A stretch of 64,000 nt of DNA, taken from contig FJOG01000009.1 in the NCBI GenBank assembly GCA_900073065.1, positions 437,647 through 501,646 on the forward strand, in the 5' to 3' direction. This document shows, piece after piece, positions 11,338 to 22,936 of the stretch. The stretch's first letter is position 1; every line of letters starts with the position of its first letter. The position numbers and the translations under genes were made by a program. The stretch comes from Phialocephala subalpina (taxonomy: Eukaryota > Ascomycota > Leotiomycetes > Helotiales > Mollisiaceae). The notes beneath the pieces were generated by a model that saw only the letters and a program-made list of their open reading frames with translations, was not told the DNA's origin and ran no database searches.

Positions 11338-12429
11338 CTAGCATCCGTCTCCTCTTACAACCACGTTAAACCCATTCGTACGGAACTTCTGCCCACACAC
11401 AAATCTATCGAATACGCCATCCCACTAGCACTAATCAACTAGGTCTCGAGCAAAAGTAGCAATAAATGCACAGTCTTTTGCAATCGGGCAAGGATTCTGC
11501 TCTTCATCAGTCCTGGTCAGCCAAACCGCGAGACAATGACAAATACGTCGTTGCAGAGGAATATAGCACTATTCCAAGAACAGCTTATGCGAACGCAATT
11601 AGCGAATCCGGGTGTCAGTTGGAGGATTCAGAATCGGTGGAGATGCCTAGAGGGAAGCGGCACATGTAGGCATGAAACCACATTATCGGTGACTGGTTGA
11701 TTTACTAAGACCTCTGCCTAATCGAAATAAGTCAATGAGAGCACTTTATTAGGGAGACATTCCCACTTAGCTAGAAGGGCGGATTTTTGACATCAATACC
11801 ATTCCTTTTGCCCTGACCACTTCCGCAACTGATACCGGGACCAGTGTTGCAGACGCCTTTGAATCATTGTAGATATTGTATGCCTTCTTCGATGCGGCCA
11901 AGGTAGGCGCCGTACCAATCTTCGTCATGCCATAGAGGGCAGCAGTAACCTTCACCTTCCTATAGAATGCACATTGGCTGCACCGTTTACCCTGAATTTC
12001 TTTGGTGGGGTGAAGTTACCGGAGAGCGGGGCGCGAGATTAGGCTTGATGCTAACTTCGTCCTCGGGGAACATAGTTGCGTTGCCGACGACTTCAGGGTA
12101 CTGTACATGTTCGAGAACTCGGCATACATTTCCTTCAATTTGTCAGCTATCCGACTCTCTACCCTCGATCACTCTATAATATAGGAGCTTACTTGAACGG
12201 TACCGTTGAGCTCAACCTCAATGCCATGGATGGTGCCTTTGAAACCCAAACTTGCGATCGTGTAGTCAACGTTATTCAATCTGTTGCGAATACCCAGCCC
12301 AGTGATCAGCGTCTGTGATGTGAAGTATCAGCTCGACTCAGGTAGATGTAGAAAGCATGAAGTTTGTACCAGAGGCATGAGAGATAGTAGAAGTGCCACA
12401 GCCGTCAATATCATGCTCGTGCGTGCCAT
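11338..12429 (-). pseudogene. Small secreted protein paralogue, frameshifted (array copy 4)
   Basis: Exon 1 (ATG at 12427-12429) encodes a 20-residue signal-type peptide. Exon 2 carries LITGLGIRNR and FKGTIHGIEVE. Exon 3 starts EMYAEFSNMY and then loses frame through what looks like a 5-bp insertion (a repeated TACAG) near 12098. Beyond it the family's YCCP and GVCNTGPG motifs are readable in another frame, with an in-frame TGA just before FKGVCNTG. The block ISCSWNSAIFLCND (about 11550-11600) and the terminal VCGQKF...FNVVVRGDGC-stop (11338 onward) survive. The acceptor before the SC block reads AAT, not AG. Several independent defects make this a pseudogene. Confidence 0.72.
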
Positions 12430-12870
12430 TTTAGTTTTGAGACTTATTGATCTGGAGAGCAACAAGCTAGGTAGTGACCATGCTGATAGCTGAAAGATGT
12501 TTCGACATGTCGTAGAACTTATCCAGAAGTGTGGGATGTGGCAGTAGAAAATATTGATAGTCTTTTTGGTTGAATGTCAGGAGAGTTGAAGAAAGAAAGC
12601 TCGCTTGTCTAAAGTCAGAAAACTTGATATGCATTTTCGGTCGAGTAATTTCTTTCTTAAAGCTATAAGCTTCAGGAAGTGAGTCATTTTCCCAAAGGTG
12701 AATATTCCTTTCCAACAAGAAGACCTCACAAACAAAAGCCTATCGCCGAATCCCCGAAGCACCAAAACGAGAAACCCATGTCCGCCTTACACTCAATACC
12801 AGATGTCCCAACTCGTTTGGTAGCTTTTGGAAAGTTAAGTAACAGAAAGACAACCAATGCCATCCGTCAC

Positions 12871-13693
12871 TCAACAATGATCCTTCCCGACAACCACGTT
12901 ATAATTATCCGTATCAAACCTCTGCCCACAAGCATACCGTTGGTTCACGACGATGTTCGCACTATACACTGAGAAAGAGCCGATTAGACCTTGGGCATAA
13001 GAAGTTATGTAACCGCAATTTGGCCAGATCTCGTATGCGTTGTCGTTGCAGAGGAAGATAGCAGAGCTCCTTGAGCAGCTGATTCGGACTCACTTGAGAC
13101 TTCAGTACTCGTCTTGATGGGAGGAGGCTAAGGAGAAAGTAGAAACGTACGTTGCGTGGACCATCAACATTACAAAGACCATTGAAGTTGTCAAGATATG
13201 TTACGTCTTCTTCGATGTGTACGATTTCCGCACAGACCCTGTTTTGACCTGCGACTGGGCAACAGAGCAAGCCTCCCTAGAAGAGATTGTCAGTCTTCTC
13301 CACCTCTTCGAAATATCATGCAAACCAGGAATGTGCCTTGTTCCTGAATTCTACGATCGTTGATGGCATGGCTAGCAACAGATTACGAAACAGGAGCATT
13401 AGCGACGAGGTCGGAATATATATTCTTGAACACTGCGTACAATTCCTTCCACCATTAATCAATTTTTGAACAATTCCGGGACATTGAGAATTGGAAACTT
13501 ACCTCAACAGTGCCGCTGGATTCAAAGGGAATGCCATGAGCGGTACTGCGGAAGCGCAAGAGGTGATGGCGTATCCTTCCATGTTGGTGTTGTCGGTGCG
13601 GATTGTGATGGTGGAGACTGGTGGGATGGGAATGAAGAGGAGGGGAAGGAAGAGGAGGAGCGCAAGGAATTGTAGGGTGGTTGTGTGATGCAT
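12871..13693 (-). pseudogene. Small secreted protein paralogue, decayed (array copy 5)
   Basis: The ATG at 13691-13693 opens a hydrophobic leader of about 26 residues, followed without an evident first intron by a degenerate exon 2. Its family motif (HGIPFESSGTVE) is in a shifted frame. Exon 3 starts ELYAVFKNIYSDLVANA and meets a TAA after about 20 codons. CCPVAGQ, then a FNGLCN block, then SCSRSSAIFLCND and CGQRFDTDNYNVVVGKDHC-stop (TGA at 12871-12873) remain. The cysteine that starts exon 4 in the best copy is replaced by TGA, although its acceptor AG is intact here. Two frame defects and two stops make it non-functional. Confidence 0.7.
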
Positions 13694-14254
13694 TTTGGGT
13701 ATTTTGGCACTTGCGGAGAGGTATGGGTGGTTGTCGAATGTCTAAAAATTAGAGTCTTGTATTTCTTGATTGCCAATTGGCGCTGGAAGGTATTAAGTGT
13801 AGAGGTTGGTGGATGGTGGGAAGAAATTGATGAAGTGATCGCGAGTTTGAGGCTACAAGCAAGAAACTCGCTTCCCAAAAGTCAGACCATTTGGTACTCT
13901 GTCAACTATGGAGTTCTGGAGTAGTTTCAATCTCGAAACACGTGAACGCTCTTGAATATAGAGTTAGAGATTGTGTTGAACAAAAGTAATCCCAGTGAGC
14001 AGCCAAAAGGGCATGCTCGGAAGAGAAACCTGACGCCGAGTCCCAAAACCCCCAAACTGCAATTCCAAAGTCTGTCATGTAACCAGTAACTCCAGCTTCT
14101 GGTACCCTCGGCCATACTCAGTACCTATCTTTCCTCACAACCAATCATCCCATCATGAAGGTCATTACGCTTCTCCTTGCCGAGCTCTTCCCCATCATCT
14201 CTCACAGACCTCGTACCATCCTTACCCTTCATTCTGCATCACTCAACAACAGCT
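13694..14254. other. Intergenic, nothing recognised
   Basis: This is the upstream region of array copy 5 and the 3' flank of the cysteine-rich exon that follows. The short frames here have no recognisable features. Confidence 0.35.
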
Positions 14255-14770
14255 CTAGCAAGGCACCAAGTCCAAGGAGCCAGGTACAGAGCACAATTTC
14301 GATGACCTGGCATCTTGACGGGGTTCTTGTGGTATGCGTTCACTTCTCCTCGGTAGACCCTTTGCGGCTGGGTTGAGGCGAGTATTAGGAGTGAGGCAAA
14401 TATTTCCACAACATGTCTGGGCGCAAAACTGATTACAGCCGTAGTCGGCGTCGCTGCTACATGTAGGCATGTTGTCGCAGCTCACTCCCGAGATATCAAC
14501 ACAGTGGCTACTATCGTCCCCAGACGCGCTGATGTAGCAATGGCAATCGCTATCGCCACTGCTTTCACACTCGACAGCTTCTGAGCAAGCTGCATCTTTG
14601 CCGCGCGAGTGATTGGAACTATTTGTGTAGTTTTAGCAAAAGAGACATTGAACGAGTGCTCGAGTGTTAACTTATACCGCGCTGCATGTAGCTGCTGCGA
14701 CTGTGACCGTGGTTGAGGGAGTCAATGAAAAAGCGAACGCAGAACTACAAGATTGATGCTGCAAAACAAG
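14255..14770 (-). CDS. Putative 12-cysteine secreted protein, exon structure unresolved
   Basis: A minus-strand exon of about 14357-14618 encodes a compact stretch with 12 cysteines. Spacing runs through ACSEAVEC, SDCHC, SHC, VSCDNMPTC, YGCNQFC and QTCCGNIC, which is typical of disulfide-rich secreted proteins. An acceptor TAG sits at 14619-14621. Upstream, a short alanine- and threonine-rich stretch including SSAFAF and TVTVAAATC (about 14690-14755) could be the end of a signal-peptide exon, ending at GTATAAGTT. The phases do not join cleanly, however, and no start codon was fixed. After LTPNTRLNPAAKG the frame continues to 14255, or an intron opens at GTCTACC. No known family was recognised. 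The gene may be intact with an exon I misplaced, or partly decayed. Confidence 0.45.
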
Positions 14771-15120
14771 ACACAAATTCTCTTCATCCAAAGAACCAGA
14801 CCACTTGGTAGATTGGACGAAATCCCAAAGTCAAATAATACACGTGACTGCCTCTGGAGAGCGCACTCAAGCAGAACCAGACTTGGCTAAACAGGTATCA
14901 TAACGTCAGCCTGATTAGAAAAAATTGTCCTAAATATATACTCATCTCAAGTCCATGACATCCTGACAAACATCAAGCCCTTTCATCACCCGTACCTGTA
15001 CCGTATGTACACACATTAAGTTCTTGTGGTATCGTAAACCTACCAACGCCTCGCTATGCAACGCAATCTTCTCCATTTTCCATCTACCTCATCTCCCAGC
15101 TCGCTTGGTTCTCTAAAAAC

Positions 15121-16534
15121 TCAAGCAACAAAAGTCTCCGTCCAAGTAGCATTGTTCAACGCTCCCTGCACCATCTTCCCCTGACTCACCTGCCAAAACC
15201 TCACCTGGTCCGTCCACCCCAAAGCCGTAACATCAGCACCAGCATAATCAGCATTCGCCCAAATACGTTGCCTCGAAGGTTGATTGATCCATTTCGTGTT
15301 TGTAGTCTGAGATGCGTTGTTTCCGACATATTCGTAGATACTTGTGTCGGTTCCGGTGAAGTAGACGTGGAGTTGATCTTGGCCGACGCTGTAGGCTGCG
15401 CCGAGACCGGAAAGGGGGTTCCAGGTACTGAAGGGCGAGGCTGAGATGGGGAGTGCTTGGGAGTGTTAGTTATGGTGATGCATGGGGGAGGTGAGGGGAC
15501 TTACGGGTTGTCCATGCACCGTCGGTGAATTGCATGTTGTAGAGGTTTTGGGAGGATGAGTCGACGTAGAACAGGTTGACGTTGTTGGTTGTTGAGTTGA
15601 CGTTCACAGCTGCAATGCTGGAGGCGTTCAATCCCGACCCACCAATCCGCTCTCCTGTGTTGAACCCAGATTCGTTCCCCTGGAGTTGGGAGATAAAGCC
15701 CTTGTTATCATGGTAGTAAACTCTCCAGTCCTTTTGATTGCTGACATTGACCGCTGTCAGACCAGTGTTGTCGTTCGCAGGAACATCGGTAGGAAGGAGG
15801 CAATTCGAAATGGTGTTACATTTTGCAGAACCTGATGCGCAAGTGATTGCCGACATTGTGATGTTGTGGATGCCGGAGAGGTAGAAGAGATTGATCTTTT
15901 CAATAGACGTCAGCGATACAGTCATCCTGTTCGTCTGAACATCACTTACCATGACCACACCGGTATCTTCATCTTGCTCTGCCGTAGCCGAGAGAGGCGA
16001 GCCCATTTTGGGAGTGATCGTCAAAGGAACCTTCTGAGACGGTTGAAACCCGCCACCCTCTAAACTGACTTGAAGATTGATGCCACCCGTTTCGTTCTGT
16101 GAAAAGAGATGCATGTTCCAAGTCGTGCCATCTTTCAAGAACAGTCCAGAGCTCGCAACACTGTTCCTGGTGTTGTTGGTGACCACAGCCTTATGCGATA
16201 GCTCACTCTTCCCTTTGTGCGTCGCCACCACCAGCCCAACCAAGATACCAATCAGGATAATCAACAGAACAACGCCGGCGAGGATCCATAACAGATGTCT
16301 CTTCCAGAATGGAGGCGAGTATGCTCGCTCAGGCAACTCGGAATCCGCATATTTGGGTGGTGCTAGTTGCGGGTGGACGTCCGAGGTTGCTTGACGCACT
16401 TCAATCCCATCAGCGACCGGCATACATATCTTTTCGTCGGGATAATAAGCAACTGCCTTCTCCACCGGGGAGACGACAACATGTTTTCCATCGTCGATAG
16501 GTGTTCGAAGTGTAGAGACTGGAGAGACATCCAT
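15121..16534 (-). CDS. Type II membrane protein with fucose-lectin-like ectodomain
   Basis: Exons 15505-16534 and 15121-15440 (intron 15441-15504, GTAAGT...CAG, CTAAC branch site) give 449 residues. I start at 16534 because the frame upstream lacks the usual composition; an ATG at 16636 is possible. Residues 1-90 are a polar cytosolic-type tail. A single hydrophobic span of about 25 residues (LLWILAGVVLLIILIGILVG) follows at roughly 95-115. The rest is a predicted extracellular domain with recurring W, YVG, VYF and DG elements, like the six-bladed fucose-specific lectin fold. Many NxS/T sites are present. Such TM-plus-lectin proteins are common in Pezizomycotina and poorly characterised; binding to fucosylated glycans is an inference. 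Confidence 0.75.
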
Positions 16535-16639
16535 GGCAGATATGTTGTCAATTTCGAGGTTCTTTGGCTGAGGTGCTTTCAAGTTGTACAGGCATGCTAT
16601 CGAAAGTCTTGGACTCAGATTGACCTGGAGTATCACTTG

Positions 16640-19150
16640 TTAGTAACCTTCTTCCAAGGGAGTAGAACGCCGCAAGTCAGAAGTCTTGGATTCCAGTCGG
16701 TAAATTGTGTGTCCCGTGCCTCAATAGGGGTATTGGGCAACTTGATACATAATTCTGTTCTTCTGACCCTGACTGCTGATCATGTGAGGGTGGCTTACCA
16801 TACTGTCAAGTGCTGAAGATGTAGAGTCTGGAAGATACCCAAACCGAGAATAAAGAATGTAATGAACAAATTATGTGTTCGAAAGTAAGTCGATCAACGC
16901 TGCAACATATCCATCAAATTCCAATAAAGAAAATATGGACCGCCAGAGAACAAGATCAAAAAAGAGTGTAAGAAAAATATGATCGATCGAAAGCAAACAG
17001 ATGTACTCGAATGTCAACAAGTAAGATTACATTGAAAAGGGCCAGGCATGCTTGTGTCCCAGTTACAGCGAGCAAAGCTCCCGGCGCATGAAGTTTCGAT
17101 CATTCTGGGGTTGGTGAGATGTTCTGCGGCTGCAAATGTGGGCTCGACGAGGCCATCAGACCAATCTTCAGAAGTATAACCATGAGAGCACCTTCTCTCA
17201 CACGAAAGGGGGGGCAGTCCTGGCCAGTACATCTGAAGCGAAGCTCCCTGGATGTCTATCCCATGTCGTCTCATGCTCTAAGACTTTGACAGCGGTCCTT
17301 GAGGGAAGGGCTGACTCGTATGGACGGTTTGTAAGGCTGAAGATCATGAAGATGTCTGGGCGATGTTAACTTCCAAGACATCATATGCAGGGGATCCGGG
17401 TACGCTAGACCCGACTGTTCTTCCATGCACACAAAATAAAGTTTGGCCTCGTGCCGGAATTTTGACGGTCTCGTATTGTTTGGGATGAGTGGGGTTCTCG
17501 AGACAATACCTTGCTTGGCACAGTCTTCCTCTCCCAGAAGTTGAGCTGAACATGTCCTGTCGTTCATAATGAGGTCGAGGTCCGCTTGTGATGTCTCTGG
17601 TGGTGATATGCCCCGGGTCTCGTTCAGATAAGAGTTCGGTGAGGCCGAGCTGCCAGGAGGTTGGAAGTCGTGAATGCTCGGTCACCCGTGTTAACCGAGA
17701 TGCTCCCGGCTCATAGCGCTTGGTCAATATTAGGGTCTTGATATGCTTAAAGAATCAAGAAATGCTGCACGTGCCATCATTACCATAGCGATGATGACGG
17801 TGTCGATGATGCGAGGAGAGGAAGAGTTAGGAGGGAAGGTTTCGGTCTGGATATCCAAAGTGGAGCATCGCGAGTGCACGGAACAGGCACTTTCGCTTGC
17901 GCTTGTCTGAAACAGGAAAGAAGACGCCCCTTTTCTAGAGGCTTGGCCATGAGGCGGAAAATCCCCATCTTCCGGACAACCTAGAGAGTACTTGCAGACG
18001 AGGGACATCCATCACCTCAACATCATTCCATGATCATAAGATGTGCAGCCAAAACGACACAAATAGAATCTTGATATTACTTCTGATGATCTTTTTCCAT
18101 CCGAAGTCCCCTTTCTTGCGATCGATGTGCTTTGGACACGGGAAGAACTCTGTCGATGCTCAGCACTGCCACACAGTTCATTTATCTGAGGTTTCCCCTT
18201 CTTTTTGACTAAATCCGGCCATCCCGACTTGCAAACATTTTCATTCGGTATGCACTCGCCGTCAGAAGCCGAAAGAAAATAAAACTTGATGACATCTTGT
18301 CGCCAAGCATAGGACGACGTCTATCTGCAAACAAAAGGAGAACTTGTTGAGTACCAGGAAGCTGGAAATAGAATTTGGATGATCCTAGTACTCTGTCCTC
18401 GCCCTTTAGCAATCGCCATTGATCCCACCTCCCATCTATCCTGGGTTCTTGGTTTCCAAGCTCTCAGCTTAACATCGCACTGTTGTATTCGGCACTGTGG
18501 GACAAGAACTAACGTCGACGTACGTCTTCACCGAATTAGTCTGCCGATGAATATAAAGCTCCAGGATGGCAGTGTTAATTGATCCAGGATTGAGAGTTGG
18601 TTTCCTGAATGTCTAGTTTTATTCATTGACCTTTCGGCACGTATGTCCATCGTAGCTCGAGTGAGTAGATGTGGAGGAGACAAGCACACCAACTCTGATA
18701 CTGAGCTATATTCTGTTTCACACCTTTCAATTAAACACTATCTGAGGATCTACTGTAGCTATTGTTTGCCAAAACGTAAAGCGTCTTTGAGCTTCATAGT
18801 AGCTTCAACAGGCATCTCCTAAGCAATGTATCGATTGATGAAATCGAGACACAGGCCGCAAGAACATTGATCAACAATCAACCGGGGGAGAGGGTTGTTG
18901 TCTTTGGTATCAGCTGTACAAGAGCTTGTGCTGTGAATCTCAAGTGAAGTCACCAGACATGGGTTTTTGTGTTTGTCGACACCCCAGAGTCCGAGTTCTG
19001 CCGCCTCTTGCATCTCTTTACTCGAACTATCAGCCCATTTTCCAATTTTGGTGGATATGGCCTGGGCTCGTATGAATGATTGTGGATTTGAACTTGATGC
19101 TTGCCGAGTTTCCTTGCTTTCATCTTCTGATGATTCTGATTATCGTTGAA
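16640..19150. other. Long intergenic stretch, no supported gene
   Basis: There are minus-strand frames at 17014-17274, 17344-17727 and 17730-18008 with partly coding-like composition (several cysteines, few rare codons). I could not link them by credible splice sites or recognise a family. They might be an orphan gene or its remains. Elsewhere nothing stands out. Confidence 0.3.
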
Positions 19151-19163
19151 CACAACGCGTCCC

Positions 19164-21509
19164 TCACCAGTCAGAGTACTCATGACAACCACGAATCAAG
19201 CCATTCGTAACTCTTCCCTCGAATGTTATATCAGGCCATGCTTTCGGCATCGCTAAAAGTCTCTCTCTCATTCTATCATTCTTCCGGATATACTCGATTA
19301 CCAACTTCTCGGCTGTTTTACGGGTGTGCTTATCTGGAGAGGCGGGGTGACGATTGGTCTTGAATTCGTGGAGAGAATCGGGAAGGAGTGCTGAGAGCGC
19401 GTATTTGGAGAGGTTAGTGATGCCTTGCGGGATAACGGGGACGATGGTTATTAGGGGAACGTCTAGGTATCTGTGGGATCGTCGCTGTTAGTGACTTTTC
19501 TGTTCATGGAGGAACCAAATGTCCGCTTGGAATATCCCACATCTTCAAGGACATTAGGACGCGCAAAGAAGTGAGTATTTGCCTCTTGCAAACACTGAAT
19601 AAAAGTTGAAAGTCGCACCTCAGCCTCTTGAAGTCCTTCATGGAGTCCATCGTCTCGCGAACATCCCAAGGCTCAGCATCTCTTTCTATTTTCCAGAGCA
19701 AGATGATTGTGATGGAGAGAGACGTAAGAGTATTCTATTATTCAAGATCACCAAGTTAGTTTTCTGATTTCAATTACTTCAGAGAAAGCAGAATTTCCAA
19801 AGAGCCTAAGGACAATGGATACTCTCAGAATAAAGGGGAAAAGCGAACATTTCTCCAGGTAATTGAGCTTACCTTAACGCGTCTCAGTGATCTACTAAGG
19901 ATGGTGCAATCCAACTGGCCCCCAATAAACCGATCGTAAGCAAGGTCGCACTCCAGTTCTTCCAGCAAGGGTGTAGCCTCGATGAGTTGACCCAGCATTC
20001 GCTCTCGCAGAGAGCCAAACTTTAAGCTCAATCGTTTGAGAGTCGTTGAGACGGGCAAGACGTCAGGCCAAGTGGGGTCAGGCGAACAGAAATTAAGTGC
20101 CAGTGATTTCAGCTGTGGGAACTTCAAGAGTTTGCTGACTTGCGTGTCGACGTCAAACTCGTCCTCAATGTGATGATCTTCGAGCCACCACCAAGAATCC
20201 TCATCGTAGCCTTTGTCCATAGAAAAGGTGATGGAAGTAACAGAGGAGAACGGCCTTTGAACTGTCGCGAGAATCGTCAATGCCTCAAAGATTGGGTTTC
20301 CTACTGTCGACTCATCCCGAATCCTGAGATCGATCGTCTTGAGTATAGGTGATCGAGAGAACCGTAGGAGAAGCATGCCAAGAACCACATCTATACCCAA
20401 GATCTCGGTGTTAGCAGAGAAGTAGAATATCCCAGGAGCCTCGGGATATTCAGCACTCTCAAATTCAAAGGGAAAGGACAAGGTTGTTCTGAGAGTGTGG
20501 ACTCACCTAGGCGTCCCTGATGCAAAGCATCAAGCCAATTCTTACGTGAGACGTCGGGCAGCCTTATGATTGTCTTCTCACAAACTCCGAGCTCTTCCAG
20601 TGTAAACGCACCTTCCCGTGCCTCGAAGATGTCCCAGAACAGTCCGCGCTCCGGCGATGCGGCGTAAAGCTTGACGGTCTTGCAGTGCCGTGCTAATGTC
20701 GGTCGATGGATGAGAGTCCGGAGGAGGAGAAACGGGGGCGGACCAGACTTCCATGGATATTCCAGGCGCTTCTTCCGCCGGGTCTTTGCGAGCACTTTCA
20801 TATCTTGCCCACCCTATACAGCATCTTGGTGTCAGTATTCCTGTTTCAAGCCCTTCAGAATGAAGAGTAGAACGTCCTGAGATCATTGCGAGATTCAGGA
20901 CTCTCGCAACAAAGGGCAAGGGGGAACATTGCTTTGAGAAGGTGACCTTACCAAGAGGCCGATATTTGGACTTTCAACGTTGATGTGGGGTATCCAGGTG
21001 ATCCTTCCGTACAAGTACGGTTCGGCAATCCGATGAAGGCGGCGGGAAACGAGACTGATGGCGGCAAAGTCCCTTCTGGCAGCGGTATCCCACCTCACTT
21101 CGTTGTCATCTTTGGAAAGGTCGTCGTCTAGCGGAATGACTTGATTATCGAGGAAGTCAAGGACAATGCACCATAGATCTGCGGGGAATGGGGTCCAGGG
21201 GAATTTGCTTGCATCAATGCTTAGCTCTTCTGTGCTTGATTCTAGTCCCGCTTTGCTTGATTCTGGTTCTGCTGTGTTTGATTCTAGTTCTTCTATGCTT
21301 GTTTCTGCTGTGCTTGGCTCTGCTGTGCATATGGAACTATCAGGGATTCCGTTTGGATGATAGACCCTGAGTTTCTGGGACATTTGAGGCTCATTTATGA
21401 GAACTGCACAAGCACAGCTGGAGCTGGTGCAGTTTCGTAGTGCTTGTTTCAGTGGGTTATGGACAGGCGATGCTGCAGCATGTCCATCATAGTTGGTCCA
21501 GCGGCCCAT
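19164..21509 (-). CDS. F-box/LRR-like hypothetical protein
   Basis: Five exons join in phase: 20952-21509, 20507-20813, 19873-20390, 19619-19734 and 19164-19470, giving 601 residues. All introns are GT-AG; the first (20814-20951) has an ATACTGACA branch site. An N-terminal low-complexity stretch (residues ~60-95, repeated ESS/AEP/ELES units) precedes an F-box-like segment with FPADLWCIVLDFLDN and DFAAISLVSRRLHRIAEPYLYG. The remainder has leucine-rich spacing (LKTIDLRI, LKSLALNF, LKRLSLKFGSL, LLEELEC). F-box proteins usually recruit substrates to SCF ubiquitin ligases through Skp1; the substrate here is unknown. Large fast-evolving F-box families are usual in these fungi. Confidence 0.72.
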
Positions 21510-22436
21510 TGTCTCTGTGCGAAAAGATGTGCTTGCTGAATATGTCGCAGATGTCCCTATAAAGTAAGATCTTTGGAAACGAACGTAGAGGTTCGTGGCT
21601 TGGAAGAATTAGCATGCGTCATGAGGTGCAATGAGGTGGAATGAAGGCTGACCCTTGTTGTTCAATATTTGTAGAAATTAGGATAAGATATGTTCGTAAC
21701 GAGCGTTATCACCGTGATATCACATTGTTCTGAATATTTCGAATACTGTGTTTTGTGGTGAAAGCTCCCTTGGTCTCGATCGAAATGGCTCTTGCTTAAG
21801 TGTTGTCGTCGCCTTCGGCATGAGTCAGCCTGGTAAGCGAGCCGAGCCGAAATCTAACGTTTCTGGGGCCGAACCCCTTTTGGACTTGGCATCTTTCCCT
21901 TGTCTTGCATTTGTTTGAAAATTAATCCTCGATCTCTGGATGCTTTCAGATGTATGGGGATTTTGGCTTTCAATCGTACTTCGAAATTTTGAGACTAGGA
22001 GAACATCACGTGGAACTACTGGCATGTCGGCAATCCATTCATGTGAAAACCGAGCAACACTGTCCTGAGACTTAAGGCACTTCCCAAAGGACCTGGAGAA
22101 GCCTTTTCAGAAGTCCTTACCTTTTTGGCTCGCCGCGAGACTCCCCATTCCCCACGATCACCGAAACAGGAAAACCCTTCTTTCCTATTTTCAGCTTCTT
22201 GAGGTTCAACTTCAGTGACAGGGCAAGCGCTCTGTGGTTTTGACCAGTGGTTGCACGATGGCGTTTGCTTCTCAAGCCACTTCACGATGTTTTTATTTCA
22301 GCTGTCCTTTTTGGGGTTTCTGCTGTTGGCTGTACGCCACGAATTTCGAATTGAGACACTCCCAACTCTAAATGCATCCAAGGCGCTCTCCCAAGACTAC
22401 ATTCTGCTTGTGCACCTCATTTAGCCAGACTTCACG
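21510..22436. other. Intergenic, nothing recognised
   Basis: This is the upstream side of the F-box gene and of the small secreted ORF. No supportable coding or RNA gene is seen. Confidence 0.35.
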
Positions 22437-22679
22437 ATGCGGTTTCTTTGTGTTTTGCTGACCTTCTCGTTTCTGGTAGGTGCCGCAAACGCAGTCCAGA
22501 AGCTGAACGATACCATCGACTCAACGCTATTTGTCGCCCCAGCTGCCTACCAATCATGTTATGATAACGCGGTCAAGACAAACTCTGCCTGTGTTCAAGC
22601 TGCGGCGACCCAACTCAACTCCAAGGCTGTGCTTGTACTCCGCCGAATCGCCAGACCAGATTCTCCAGGCACTCCTTGA
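22437..22679 (+). CDS. Short secreted protein, possibly truncated
   Basis: An 80-residue frame opens with a good signal peptide (hydrophobic core LCVLLTFSFLVGA, likely cleavage after ANA). About 45 residues with two cysteines follow (QSCYDNAV, NSACVQAA), a layout seen in small cysteine-rich secreted proteins. After TQLNSK the composition becomes un-cysteine-like, whereas another frame reads GCACTPP. That suggests a frameshift or an unrecognised intron near 22625, so the 3' end is doubtful. No family was recognised. Confidence 0.35.
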   Translation: MRFLCVLLTFSFLVGAANAVQKLNDTIDSTLFVAPAAYQSCYDNAVKTNSACVQAAATQLNSKAVLVLRRIARPDSPGTP

Positions 22680-22936
22680 TATGACCCACAACAGATGAAC
22701 GAACAAGGCATTAAGAAAGAGGCTTGGGTCGCTCGGCAATGAACTCATCAGCGCGTGAAGTTGGCAAGAAAGGCACCTAAGAAGGCATAGAAAGAGAAAG
22801 AAATGGTTGAGAAGTTGAAAGCTATCTATGAAGCTCGACTGTCTGCCACTCGCTCATCAGCCCAAGGATCCTGGGGTGTACAATATTCTCAACCTTCAGC
22901 TTCACAGCCTCACAGCCTCATCTGGACCTTACTATC

